From JBCCCJ01 sp039029315 (GTDB lineage Bacteria; Bacteroidota; Bacteroidia; J057), in contig JBCCGK010000038.1 of NCBI GenBank assembly GCA_039029315.1, positions 1 to 64,000 on the forward strand: a stretch of 64,000 bases of DNA. Direction: 5' to 3'. Numbering within the stretch: position 1 is the stretch's first letter; every line of letters begins with the position of its first letter. The notes below the pieces were generated by a model, which ran no database searches, was not told the origin of the DNA, and saw nothing but the letters and a program-made list of their open reading frames with translations. Position numbers and translations under genes: made by a program. Below are positions 1 to 8,574 of the stretch, piece by piece.

Positions 1-1
1 A

Positions 2-70
2 CTCGTTTGGAAAGGTGGAAATATTTCGATTTTCCATGCATCTCGACCTGAAAGATTGTTGACTGATTAG
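2..70 (+). CDS. possible 3' end of a gene entering from the left
   Basis: The second frame is open from the window edge to a TAG at 68-70 and would encode about 22 residues ending HASRPERLLTD. The stretch is too short to identify. It is included only because a gene to the left must end somewhere near here and this frame reads like coding sequence; the third frame is also open for part of this stretch. Confidence 0.2.
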   Translation, partial: LVWKGGNISIFHASRPERLLTD

Positions 71-114
71 GTGCCGATCAAAAATGAATTGAATTCAAGG
101 ATCGAATCGAAAAG

Positions 115-589
115 TTATCCATCTTACTATTTATATATTATAGATAAATTAAAAAGAATAATAAGTAATAATGCTGTGGAAAAGTGGGATAACTTTTTTG
201 AAGATTCCTTGACATTTTCATTCTCCACAATTATTCCCCTATTACCGAAATGTTTCCGGATGTAGATATCTCTTTGATTTCAAGGAGAATTATGGAGTGC
301 TGATATGACTGAAAAAAAAGTTGTCGACATATTCACATGGCAGTGGATAACACGATTCTCGATATTTTTTTTGAGAGGAGGCTGGTAAGAAATGTGAAAA
401 AAGTGAAGGAAATTCACCTCCAAATTTATTTTTCCTCTTTTTTCCACTGCTTGTGGAAAAGAATAGAGGCTCATCTTCAACTTTCTCACGAAAGTTTGAA
501 CGTTTTGCACGAGAAATCAAATTTTTGTGTGGAAAATAAAATTCTCAAAATCAGGAATTTACCAAAAAGTCCCATTCTTGTGTGGAAAA
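115..589. other. candidate chromosomal replication origin (DnaA-box-like cluster)
   Basis: Nine-base DnaA-box-like words crowd this non-coding stretch. TTTTCCACA occurs four times, always on the minus strand (175-183, 452-460, 528-536, 581-589). TTCTCCACA is at 221-229, TTATCCACT on the minus strand at 342-350, TTTTCCACT at 440-448 and TTATCCATC at 115-123. The classical box is TTATCCACA, and TTTTCCACA is known as a box variant in some phyla. The boxes at 440-448 and 452-460 face each other as an inverted repeat. A very AT-rich tract at 121-172 could be the unwinding element. No dnaA or dnaN is visible, but Bacteroidota origins are often not beside dnaA. Open frames here are low-complexity and resemble no protein. 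GC skew over the whole chromosome would decide. Confidence 0.5.
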
Positions 590-1066
590 CGAAAAAGCCC
601 CAATTATTGCTTCTGAGAATTTATTGCAGTGGGTAAGTGTTCAGGGAGCGCAGGTATAATGAATTCTCAGGGCCATTTTTTTGTCAAAAATCTAGCCGAG
701 ATTTTCTTATAGCTGATGGGCGTGAATCCTATATAAGAGGGAGAAGATTCTCAGGGGGAATTTTGACTGTTTTTTGACCATAAATCAGCTTTTTGCACGA
801 AAAAAATCAACTAACGATTAGTTAATTAATTGATTATCAGTTTTTTAAAAACTTCCTCTTGAAATGGTCGACCGAGATATATGAAAGATGAGATCAGCTT
901 GGTAGAATAATGGCTGACAGACTGTTTTCAAAAAAAGTTAGAAGAATTATAGAAAGCATTTCAATTTATGATGCTTGCATACTATATTTATGGAAAATAT
1001 AGACTTTTTAAAATTTTCCTCGTTTTCTATTATAAGTCTTCTGTCTTAAGATAAAAATTGTTGATT
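590..1066. other. gene-free AT-rich region upstream of the acyl-CoA dehydrogenase
   Basis: No credible coding frame is present. The stretch has a small inverted repeat (AACTAA-CGA-TTAGTT, 809-823), two copies of ATTCTCAGGG (near 663 and 748) and long A/T runs. I found no exact TANNTTTG promoter element, so the promoter of the downstream gene is not located. Confidence 0.4.
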
Positions 1067-2875
1067 ATGGCTCGTGAATATGTAAATCTTAGCAATCTCA
1101 AATTTCTGCTCCACAAGGTTCATCAAATAGAAGAACTCTTTCAATATCCATATTTTGAACACAACGATTCAGAAACAATGGACATGATGCTGGATGCTGC
1201 AAAGCAATTAGCGGACACCTATTTGTTTCCTTTCTATGAAGCCTCTGATCGTGAAGAACCAGAACTGGAAAATGGTACGATTCGGGTACATGAAAGTGTA
1301 AGGCCATATTTGCAGGCAATGGGAGAAGCTGGTTGGATTGGCGGAACTTCCTCTATGGAGGATGGGGGGATGCAGATTCCATTATCTTTATCTATTTGTG
1401 CTGGATTTATAAATTCTGCTGCGAATAATGGGGTATCAGTCTATTCTGGTCTCACGGCAGGAGCTGCAAATCTGTTAATCTCCTTTGGAAGCGAAGAGCA
1501 AAAAGCTACCTATTTGCCGAAAATGTTTGCTGGAAAATGGCAGGGAACAATGGCGCTAACCGAACCACAAGCGGGAAGTTCGCTATCAGATATTACTACG
1601 ACTGCTACCCCAATGGGAGATGGACGCTACAAAATTCAAGGACAAAAGATCTATATATCTGGTGGGGATTATGAAGGCATTGACAACATCGTGCATATGT
1701 TGTTGGCCAGAGTAGAAGGAGCACCAATGGGAACAAAAGGCATCTCCCTGTTCATTGTTCCTAAATATAGAACTGAAAATGGAGAGAAGATTTCCAATGA
1801 TGTAACTACAGCTGGGGTGTATCACAAAATGGGACAGAAAGCGTGTCCAGCAGCCCATTTGATGTTTGGTGAAAAAAATGACTGCCATGGATATTTGCTT
1901 GGGGAAGAACATCGGGGCTTATCTTATATGTTCCAGATGATGAATGAGGCCAGAATCATGGTAGGACTTGGTGCAAGTGCAGTCTCTTCTGCTGCTTACT
2001 ATGCCTCTTTGCAATATGCGAAGGAGCGACCACAAGGGCGCAGATTTATCAAAGGAACAAGAAATCTGGAAGAATCTCAGACTTTGATCATCAATCATCC
2101 GGATGTTCGGCGAATGCTTCTTCTTCAAAAATCAATTGTGGAAGGAAGTATTAGCCTGGTTCTTCAAGGAGGGAAATATGCAGATATGGCGCAGGCCACA
2201 GAGGGAGAAGAAAAGGAAAAATATGAATTATTGCTAGAACTACTTACCCCGGTGATCAAGACCTTTCCATCTGAGATGGGAGTTGTCTCCATTAGTAATG
2301 GGGTACAGGTTTTGGGTGGTGGCGGATATTGCAAAGATTTTCCCCTGGAAAATTACTATCGAGATATCAGAATTTACCCTATCTATGAAGGCACTACGGG
2401 GATTCAGAGTATGGATTTGTTGGGAAGAAAGGTAACGATGAGACAGGGCAAGGCGATGAAGTTGCTGTTGGAAGAGGTGCAAAAAACAATTGAAGCTGCA
2501 CGAACTCATGAAGAACTCGGAAAGTATGCAGATATGCTGGAAGAGAAAATAAAGGTTCTCAAAAAAATCTCTTTTCATCTGGTAGGATTCGCCATGAAGG
2601 GACAAGTCGAGAGATTCTTATCTGATGCGACTCTGTATATGGAATTCTTTGGAATTCTGACTTATGCCTGGCAATGGTTGAAGCAAGCTGTCATTGCCAA
2701 ACAGATTCTTCTTACTGAAAACCCAGTTGAGGGAGAGTTGGAATTTTATGAAAGCAAGTTGCATACCATGAAATTCTACTTCCATTATGAACTTCCAAAA
2801 ACTCTTGGGTTGGCAACCAGATTGTTGGATGATGAAGTATTGACAATCCCGAGTTCTAAAGAATTGGCTATGTAG
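1067..2875 (+). CDS. acyl-CoA dehydrogenase, long (about 600 aa) type
   Basis: A FAD flavoprotein predicted to catalyse alpha,beta-dehydrogenation of acyl-CoA thioesters in beta-oxidation or amino-acid breakdown in the cytoplasm. The flavin/substrate signature ALTEPQAGSSLSD lies near residue 165. The C-terminal catalytic region reads GGGGYCKDFPLENYYRD followed by YEGTTGIQ, whose Glu is the usual catalytic base. At about 600 residues it is longer than the 380-residue short-chain enzymes. The extra C-terminal helical region fits the subfamily with an added C-terminal domain. In-frame TTG codons precede at 1058, but ATG at 1067 (MAREYV) is preferred. The gene stands alone, with a hairpin terminator after it. 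Substrate chain length cannot be read from sequence. Confidence 0.9.
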   Translation: MAREYVNLSNLKFLLHKVHQIEELFQYPYFEHNDSETMDMMLDAAKQLADTYLFPFYEASDREEPELENGTIRVHESVRPYLQAMGEAGWIGGTSSMEDGGMQIPLSLSICAGFINSAANNGVSVYSGLTAGAANLLISFGSEEQKATYLPKMFAGKWQGTMALTEPQAGSSLSDITTTATPMGDGRYKIQGQKIYISGGDYEGIDNIVHMLLARVEGAPMGTKGISLFIVPKYRTENGEKISNDVTTAGVYHKMGQKACPAAHLMFGEKNDCHGYLLGEEHRGLSYMFQMMNEARIMVGLGASAVSSAAYYASLQYAKERPQGRRFIKGTRNLEESQTLIINHPDVRRMLLLQKSIVEGSISLVLQGGKYADMAQATEGEEKEKYELLLELLTPVIKTFPSEMGVVSISNGVQVLGGGGYCKDFPLENYYRDIRIYPIYEGTTGIQSMDLLGRKVTMRQGKAMKLLLEEVQKTIEAARTHEELGKYADMLEEKIKVLKKISFHLVGFAMKGQVERFLSDATLYMEFFGILTYAWQWLKQAVIAKQILLTENPVEGELEFYESKLHTMKFYFHYELPKTLGLATRLLDDEVLTIPSSKELAM

Positions 2876-2909
2876 AAGCTCCCATTCGCATTATGCGAAT
2901 TATAATAGG

Positions 2910-2942
2910 ATGCTGGCCAGATGGTCAGCATTCTCCTTTTTC
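2910..2942 (+). terminator. intrinsic terminator after the acyl-CoA dehydrogenase gene
   Basis: ATGCTGGCC pairs with GGTCAGCAT (one G-U) around the loop AGAT, followed by TCTCCTTTTT. A second, smaller inverted repeat, ATTCGCA-TTA-TGCGAAT, sits just before it at 2884-2900. The position 35 bases after the stop fits termination. Confidence 0.6.
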
Positions 2943-3148
2943 CGGAATCTCATAAGATATTTTGCCCTATAGATGCAGCATTTTGCCTCTCAATGGCGTC
3001 ATTATTATAGGCTTGTCATTTTGCCTGAAGATTTGTTTATTGCCAAGGTCGTAAATAGTATCCAACCTTTAAAATTCCTGCCTATAGTCTTGATACCTCT
3101 ACGATTGACCGCAATTCAATAAGTTTCATCGATCATCAGCGAATAGCA

Positions 3149-3982
3149 ATGAGAGGTATTTGTCTTCTTTGGATTATAGGAATTAGCAGTATTTCGATTC
3201 CACTTCAAGCTCAACTTTCTATCAGTGTGAGCGCTGGAGTTGGTGGGACTGTTTTGCAACCTGTTCAAGGTGCGGCAGAACAAGCGATGGTTTCCTATTC
3301 TGTAGTGAAAGATGCAGGACAAATTTTCGAATCAGCTTTCGGAACAGGAATCAACACCCGCTTAAGATTGGCATATACGTTTTCCAGACACTTGAGTGTT
3401 GATCTTGATGCTTCCTTTTTTTCAGGCCTGTCTAGAATATATGCGCGAAATCAGGTGTACGATCAGTATTCAGAAAACATCGTAAAATCTCCAAGACTTG
3501 GACTGAACCCAGCTGTGGCACTGAGTACTGGCTGGAGAATATTTGCACCATATGTCAGAGTAGGAATTTTGATCCCCGGCTTTCAGAAAATTCGAGCCAC
3601 CAAAATTCAACAAGTTGAAGATAATGAATGGAGAAGAGATATCCGCCTGGTGGGACAAACATCCTTTGGATGGAATGGAGGACTGGGAATGTCCTACAAG
3701 CTGAACAAACGGGTAAAGATGTTCTACGAATTTGAATTTATTTCTCAACATACCTCGATTCGCAAAGCCTCATTGGTCAGCTTTTTTTATAATGATGAAG
3801 ATATTATGCCTGAACTGGAGACCTACCAAAAAGAAGTCAGGTATAGAAAACATTTGGATGAACATTCCAATCGACCACTCCGATCAGGCTTTGACCCGGA
3901 TAAATCCTTGGATGCAAAAGTGTACAAAAGAAGTACGAGCAGCATCACTGCAAATTTGGGAATCATTTTGAATTTGAATTAG
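3149..3982 (+). CDS. exported outer-membrane beta-barrel protein
   Basis: A Sec signal peptide of about 21 residues ends at LQAQ. The mature part is rich in alternating aromatic and polar strands (VRVGILIPGF, MFYEFEFISQ) and ends in a hydrophobic strand, ANLGIILNLN, typical of outer-membrane barrels. At 277 aa it matches small 8-10 strand barrels. No substrate or specific family can be named. It lies one base upstream of the next gene, so the two are probably co-transcribed. Confidence 0.7.
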   Translation: MRGICLLWIIGISSISIPLQAQLSISVSAGVGGTVLQPVQGAAEQAMVSYSVVKDAGQIFESAFGTGINTRLRLAYTFSRHLSVDLDASFFSGLSRIYARNQVYDQYSENIVKSPRLGLNPAVALSTGWRIFAPYVRVGILIPGFQKIRATKIQQVEDNEWRRDIRLVGQTSFGWNGGLGMSYKLNKRVKMFYEFEFISQHTSIRKASLVSFFYNDEDIMPELETYQKEVRYRKHLDEHSNRPLRSGFDPDKSLDAKVYKRSTSSITANLGIILNLN

Positions 3983-3983
3983 C

Positions 3984-4838
3984 ATGCTCAAAAACATCTG
4001 GTGGATTTTCTTTCTGCCTGCATTGTTTCTGCACTATACAGGATGGACTCAGACTATCCGTTCGCAGACTGCGAATAACAATCCTCAAGCTTTTCAATGG
4101 CACGAATTAGAAGAAGGACTTTCCTGGACCGAAGCGGACCCGCATCTTCATTGTAATATTGGGGATAATCGGATCAGCATTGTCAAAGTAGATCCGGCAG
4201 TATTTGACTTGACTTTGTGCAGCGCCAAGGAACTCAAATCTGAGGCACAGCCAATTCAGAAGTGGGTGGAAAATCACGATCTGTTGGTGGCGATTAATGC
4301 AGGGATGTACCAACAGGATTTTTTGACAAGTGTAGGCTTCATGAAGAACTACTCCTTTGTGAATCAAGGCCGAAAAAACAAAGACAATACGATTCTTGCC
4401 TTCAATCGCAAAACGCGAACCGTGCCGCCTGCACAAATTATTGATCTGACTTGTCAATCCTGGGAGGAACTCAAAGATCAATATGACAGCTTTGTACAAA
4501 GCATTCGAATGATTGACTGCGAGCAAAAAAATCGCTGGGGACAACAACAAAGATATTGGAGCACTGCCGCCATTGCTGTTGATCAAGAAGGAGCTATGCT
4601 ATTTATTCACAGCAGAACTCCCTGGTCAGTAAGAGATTTTATTTCTATTCTGCAACACCTTCCCCTGAATATTCACAATGCCATGTATCTCGAAGGCGGA
4701 CCTGAGGCTTCTTTGTATCTGGATCATCCCAGCAAACAATTGGCGAGGGTAGGTAGCTATGAAACGGGTTTTTGGGAATCAGATGGCAATCGGGATTTTT
4801 GGCCAATTCCGAATGTGATCGGCATCAAAAGAAAATAA
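3984..4838 (+). CDS. phosphodiester glycosidase (NAGPA/DUF2233) family protein, exported
   Basis: A Sec signal peptide (about residues 1-22) precedes a domain carrying the family hallmarks VAINAGMYQ near residue 105 and AMYLEGGPEASLYL near residue 235. The NAGPA family includes the enzyme that uncovers mannose-6-phosphate by removing GlcNAc phosphodiester. Bacterial members are presumed to cleave sugar phosphodiesters in the periplasm or cell wall, but most are untested. It follows the barrel gene after a single base, so a shared envelope role is plausible. The real substrate is unknown. Confidence 0.8.
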   Translation: MLKNIWWIFFLPALFLHYTGWTQTIRSQTANNNPQAFQWHELEEGLSWTEADPHLHCNIGDNRISIVKVDPAVFDLTLCSAKELKSEAQPIQKWVENHDLLVAINAGMYQQDFLTSVGFMKNYSFVNQGRKNKDNTILAFNRKTRTVPPAQIIDLTCQSWEELKDQYDSFVQSIRMIDCEQKNRWGQQQRYWSTAAIAVDQEGAMLFIHSRTPWSVRDFISILQHLPLNIHNAMYLEGGPEASLYLDHPSKQLARVGSYETGFWESDGNRDFWPIPNVIGIKRK

Positions 4839-4869
4839 CCTCTGGAGATATTTCAAAGTTCTCTCACTC

Positions 4870-5355
4870 TTATTCATCTTTTCTCTCCAATTGCCATCTC
4901 AATAAGATTCGATTTTCTGAGGAATCTTGTTGAAGCGAGTTCCATACATACTGACTATTTTCTGATTGCCAGACTTGCCGTTGGGCAGAATTGTCGATGA
5001 TGTTGAAGTCAAAATCTTTTTCACCAGAAAAGATTATTTCTTCAAAACCCAAACGCATCATGTCTATATCTTCCTCATAACTCCAAGTAAAATCTGTCAA
5101 ACTTGAATCGGGATGAAGCCAACTTCCATTTCCTGTTGAAAAAAAAGTAATGTCGCCCTGATTCACAGTGTCCCGACCTGCTATTAGATCCTGGGCCAAA
5201 TATTCTTCATAGACAATTCGCTTTAATTCCCATTCTCCTGACTGACGAAGAATCACTACATCAGGAGCTGCTTGACAGGATATGAACCAACAAGCAATAA
5301 TGCCACCCATCCAAATCAGAGATTTGGAATAAGAGAGAGAAAAGACAGCTTTCAT
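4870..5355 (-). CDS. small lipoprotein of unknown function
   Basis: Residues 1-28 form a lipoprotein signal ending in the lipobox FISC, so the mature protein should be lipid-anchored from Cys27. The remaining 130 residues are mixed and acidic, with several Trp. They resemble small beta-sandwich or lipocalin-like lipoproteins of Bacteroidota, but no family motif was recognised. The start lies 3 bases after the stop of the methyltransferase gene, so the two form an operon. The gene converges with the glycosidase-like gene. Confidence 0.65.
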   Translation of the reverse strand: MKAVFSLSYSKSLIWMGGIIACWFISCQAAPDVVILRQSGEWELKRIVYEEYLAQDLIAGRDTVNQGDITFFSTGNGSWLHPDSSLTDFTWSYEEDIDMMRLGFEEIIFSGEKDFDFNIIDNSAQRQVWQSENSQYVWNSLQQDSSENRILLRWQLERKDE

Positions 5356-5358
5356 AGC

Positions 5359-6267
5359 TCAAGATTTTTTTTCAAATACACCAATGAATCGCAAATAACA
5401 ACGAGGATCTACTTCCAAAAAGTTCTCTACTTTGTACAACGTCAAACTCAGTTGGGGAGCAGCCTGAAGGATTCTTTCTTGCAGCGCATGTTGGTCATAG
5501 TGTCGAGAAAAAAACTGACTCCAATCACAATAGCGAAGAGTTGCTTTGGGATCAATCGATGGCCGATGAAATTTGAGTAAATTATATGCAGGATCTACAT
5601 GGATGGTGTACTCTTTTGCCAGATAGAAAGGAAGGATGATAGCCTTTCCGCCAGGTTTGAGTACTCGTTCCAATTCCTGAAAGAAGAGGGTATCGCTATT
5701 GTCTTCAAAATGTTCAAGAGAACAATGAAGCGTAATTGCATCCACATGTTGGTCAGGGAGGACAAGTTCATGTGCCCATCCACCAATCTTATCTCCATGA
5801 AGGCCTTTGGCGAAAATGAGATCTTGCTGATAGGTCTCTTTACATCCATATCGCTTGCGAACGATTTGATAAAAAGGAGAGGTGCATGCTGCGATATCAA
5901 CAAAGACAGTTTCTGGACCAAACTCAATGAACTCTGTGGACACATAATGTTCCAGAGTTTTTTCCACAAAATTGGATGCTGGATCTAGCCCGCCTCCATA
6001 ATATGAGTCAGGATATTGGGTATCCTTGATGTACTGATCATAGGCTTGCACATCAATCTTGTGAGAAAGAACCGAAACGCCCAATTGCTGAATCGCTTCA
6101 GCCAATTCCTGATCCAACTGAGGATTTGCCAAATGCTCGGCTGAGATATGCCCTTCCAAAACAGGCTTTCCTCCGTGAATCTTCCGAAAAAAAGGATTGT
6201 AGTTTCGGGTTTGAAACAGGGTTTTATGCGACCATTTATAGAGTGGATATACCAGTTGTTTGACCAT
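5359..6267 (-). CDS. class I SAM-dependent methyltransferase
   Basis: A Rossmann-type methyltransferase core is visible: motif I region VFVDIAACTSPF, an acidic residue in QQDLIFAKGL, motif IV-like DAITLHCSLEHF, and RVLKPGGKAIILPFY (motif V/VI). This is the Methyltransf_11 pattern. The N-terminal 100 residues are extra and may bind the substrate. ATG at 6267 (MVKQLVYPLYKW) is chosen; an in-frame upstream start at 6339 would add 24 unremarkable residues. The lipoprotein gene follows 3 bases later. The acceptor molecule is unknown. Confidence 0.75.
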   Translation of the reverse strand: MVKQLVYPLYKWSHKTLFQTRNYNPFFRKIHGGKPVLEGHISAEHLANPQLDQELAEAIQQLGVSVLSHKIDVQAYDQYIKDTQYPDSYYGGGLDPASNFVEKTLEHYVSTEFIEFGPETVFVDIAACTSPFYQIVRKRYGCKETYQQDLIFAKGLHGDKIGGWAHELVLPDQHVDAITLHCSLEHFEDNSDTLFFQELERVLKPGGKAIILPFYLAKEYTIHVDPAYNLLKFHRPSIDPKATLRYCDWSQFFSRHYDQHALQERILQAAPQLSLTLYKVENFLEVDPRCYLRFIGVFEKKS

Positions 6268-6356
6268 TGTGGAACAGACATTTCTCCTCAAAGATATCAA
6301 ATTATTAACAGTTTCGTTGACGCCAGAGACTTCCCGCAATTGTGCCTATCACAAAG

Positions 6357-6386
6357 CAAGGCCCCCAATCATGATTGGGAGCCTTG
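6357..6386. repeat. 30-base inverted repeat (hairpin), probable terminator
   Basis: CAAGGC and GCCTTG enclose the perfect 16-base palindrome CCCAATCATGATTGGG, with one mismatch between the two parts. It lies downstream of the minus-strand gene ending at 6588 and upstream of the methyltransferase gene, so it may separate the two transcripts. There is no long T-run on either side. Confidence 0.5.
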
Positions 6387-6401
6387 GAAAGAATTCATCT
6401 C

Positions 6402-6564
6402 AGAGTCTGTTTTGAAATTTGTACTGAGAATGTTTATGATGTATTCTTTTCTCAGACAAGGCTCTTTTTTGTTCTCATAGTGGTGCTATGAGGACAAAAA
6501 AAGCTGTAGGCTGAGGAAAAAAGACGCATACAAAAAATAAGTGACAGATGTTCAAACAGTCTCT
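6402..6564 (+). mobile_element. 163-bp palindromic MITE-like element, copy A
   Basis: One of three related copies in this window (others at 42861-43023 and, inverted, 59605-59765). It runs from AGAGTCTG to CAAACAGTCTCT. Nearly the whole element folds on itself: the two ~79-base halves are imperfect reverse complements around a 5-base centre (CTCATAG-TGGTG-CTATGAG). It has no coding frame. Size, inverted ends and copy number fit a miniature inverted-repeat element moved by a transposase elsewhere. It lies 23 bases from the stop of the gene ending at 6588. The stop-proximal position could also give it a terminator role. Confidence 0.75.
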
Positions 6565-6587
6565 CAGAATGAAAGCCAAAAATATGC

Positions 6588-7733
6588 TCAACTTCGGGGA
6601 ACAGATCTCCCTTTATATATATCTACTTTTGTTTTCTCATTGGGAAGAAGTAAGTCATATAGTTTGGGGAAGTATGGCTCATTGACAAAATATTGGATCA
6701 CATCGGGATCTCCAATGTTCACATCATTGGATCGAAGAGTATTTAGCATCATAGGCATCCAACTATCCGGATGATACAGAGCCTTGATTTCTCCTGAAGC
6801 AGCAGATTTTCTGTTGTTGATTTTTACAACATGCGAAGGCACTGTCTGAGAAGAAATATCAGACACAAATGGCATGACTTTTTTAGGTGCAACCGCTTTA
6901 TTTCCCTTGTCATCATGAAAAATATGTTGGGAGGCTCTTTTGGACTCGGTCTTCATGATGTACTGAACAGATTGGATAAACAACTTTTGAAGAAATAATT
7001 TGAATGCTGCAACATTATAGTCATACGTTTCTCCGGTGGCGAAATATCGAGACTGTTTCTGATTCTCTACATACACAGTCCCACCAGCGTTGATATAATA
7101 GCCACGAAGGATTTTTTCGTCAAGCTTTATTTTTAGTGGGGTGTTCTGTCGTCGGACAAGATGTAGACTTCCAGGCTTTTGATACTGAGTGTTTCGTTCA
7201 GGCAGCCAGTCTGTATGAAGCTCAACATATTTCTTCTCCGGATGAAATTTTCCATATCGAAGGAGAATATGTCTCAGATATATTTTTTCAAAAGGTTCGA
7301 TATTTTTTCTGGCAAGGTGTTTGTCGACAAACGCAATTTTGCCAGGGTCTGCTTTATCATTGCTCATCAGAAGAATGGATTCAAATATGTCACCGATCTT
7401 TCTGTCGAATGCTTTGGTTGAGGAGGTGTGCGAAAGACTAAGGTGAAAAATTTGATTGTCATATGTTCTCAGCAAACAGTTTCTTGGGAACATAGTCAGA
7501 GTTCCCAACCCACCAAATGGGATCACAATTGCACGGTGATCAGCTGATAATGTTGCTTTTAGCTCAGCATAAGCTGCTAAACGGAATTTATTTTCAGGAC
7601 TTAATTGATAAGCATATATATATTTATTGATGATTTCCTCCAGCGTTTTCTTCTCTTGAGAATAGCCAAAGGAACAGGAAAAAATAAACAGAGAAAGGCA
7701 AACCCAACTTTGCAGTGAATACTTTTCCAGCAT
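6588..7733 (-). CDS. exported protein of unknown function
   Basis: A Sec signal peptide (about residues 1-25, ending FGYSQ) precedes 355 residues with no recognised motif. The mature part begins with a helical segment and includes a Gly-rich patch, PFGGLGTL, then mixed sequence rich in Lys and Tyr. Its ~360 residues are probably periplasmic or surface-exposed. It is a single gene, with a MITE-like element just after its stop and an AT-rich upstream region shared with adk. No function can be assigned. Confidence 0.6.
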   Translation of the reverse strand: MLEKYSLQSWVCLSLFIFSCSFGYSQEKKTLEEIINKYIYAYQLSPENKFRLAAYAELKATLSADHRAIVIPFGGLGTLTMFPRNCLLRTYDNQIFHLSLSHTSSTKAFDRKIGDIFESILLMSNDKADPGKIAFVDKHLARKNIEPFEKIYLRHILLRYGKFHPEKKYVELHTDWLPERNTQYQKPGSLHLVRRQNTPLKIKLDEKILRGYYINAGGTVYVENQKQSRYFATGETYDYNVAAFKLFLQKLFIQSVQYIMKTESKRASQHIFHDDKGNKAVAPKKVMPFVSDISSQTVPSHVVKINNRKSAASGEIKALYHPDSWMPMMLNTLRSNDVNIGDPDVIQYFVNEPYFPKLYDLLLPNEKTKVDIYKGRSVPRS

Positions 7734-7914
7734 AGGTATGCTATGATTAAGGTGAAAGAACTAAATCAACAAAAATAGATCCAAAATAGTGGTTTTGTGT
7801 TGGTGAGATAATTTTTACTTATTAATAATAAATCTAAAAAACTTTTTTTATACATAAAAATTCGTTTATTCGTTTTATTAACATCTTAGCTGAATTCAAA
7901 AGAGGATGAATAAT

Positions 7915-7944
7915 TTTGTTCCAAAGAGATATTATGTACTTTTG
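7915..7944 (+). promoter_or_regulatory. Bacteroidota-type sigma-70 promoter for adk-obg
   Basis: TTTG at 7915-7918, an 18-base spacer, then TACTTTTG at 7937-7944. This matches the TTTG-N19-TANNTTTG consensus except for one base of spacing. It lies 60 bases upstream of the adk start codon. Confidence 0.7.
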
Positions 7945-8003
7945 ACCTCCGAACAAATTCAGTCTTTTGCTAAAGATACATTCTACTCATAAAGGAAACA
8001 TTT

Positions 8004-8567
8004 ATGCTGAATATTGTACTATTTGGACCTCCTGGAGCAGGAAAAGGGACACAGTCACAAAAAATAATTGATCGACATGGACTGATCCATCTTTCTACTG
8101 GTGATATGTTGCGTGCAGAACGAGCCTCAGGATCTGAACTTGGTGATCGAGTCAAAGCAATCATGGATGCAGGAGAACTGGTCAGTGATGAAATTGTCAT
8201 TGAATTAATTGCAAAACGACTAGAAGCAAATCCAGATTCGCATGGATTTATTTTTGATGGATTTCCAAGAACTGTCGCTCAAGCCGAAGCACTTGATCAG
8301 CTGTTAGTGAAATATGGAACAACAATCAAAAAAATGGTTTCTTTGATTGTGCCGGAAGAAGAACTGGTAAATCGTCTTGTCAAGCGTGGACAAGACAGTG
8401 GCCGTGCTGATGACAATGAACAGACCATCCGACGCAGAATCCAAGAATATGAAACCAAGACACTCCCGGTATCTGGATACTACAAATTGCAGGATAAGTG
8501 CCAGGAAATAAATGGCTTAGGTACTGTAGAAGAAATCGAAGAGCGCGTATCTCAGGCATTGCAATAG
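8004..8567 (+). CDS. adk: adenylate kinase
   Basis: Interconverts ATP + AMP and 2 ADP, setting cytoplasmic adenylate balance. The P-loop GPPGAGKGT is at residues 7-15, the AMP-site segment FDGFPRT near residue 90, and the Arg-rich GRADDN segment near residue 130. The 187-aa length and lack of an inserted Cys-rich LID mark the short form. It has a clear promoter upstream and is followed 7 bases later by obg, so the two are co-transcribed. Confidence 0.97.
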   Translation: MLNIVLFGPPGAGKGTQSQKIIDRHGLIHLSTGDMLRAERASGSELGDRVKAIMDAGELVSDEIVIELIAKRLEANPDSHGFIFDGFPRTVAQAEALDQLLVKYGTTIKKMVSLIVPEEELVNRLVKRGQDSGRADDNEQTIRRRIQEYETKTLPVSGYYKLQDKCQEINGLGTVEEIEERVSQALQ

Positions 8568-8574
8568 TTCCAGC

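Noticed and set aside
71..636. Open frames of 64 to 99 codons in the candidate origin region
   Set aside because: Low-complexity, AT-driven sequence with no recognisable motif; they coincide with the DnaA-box cluster.
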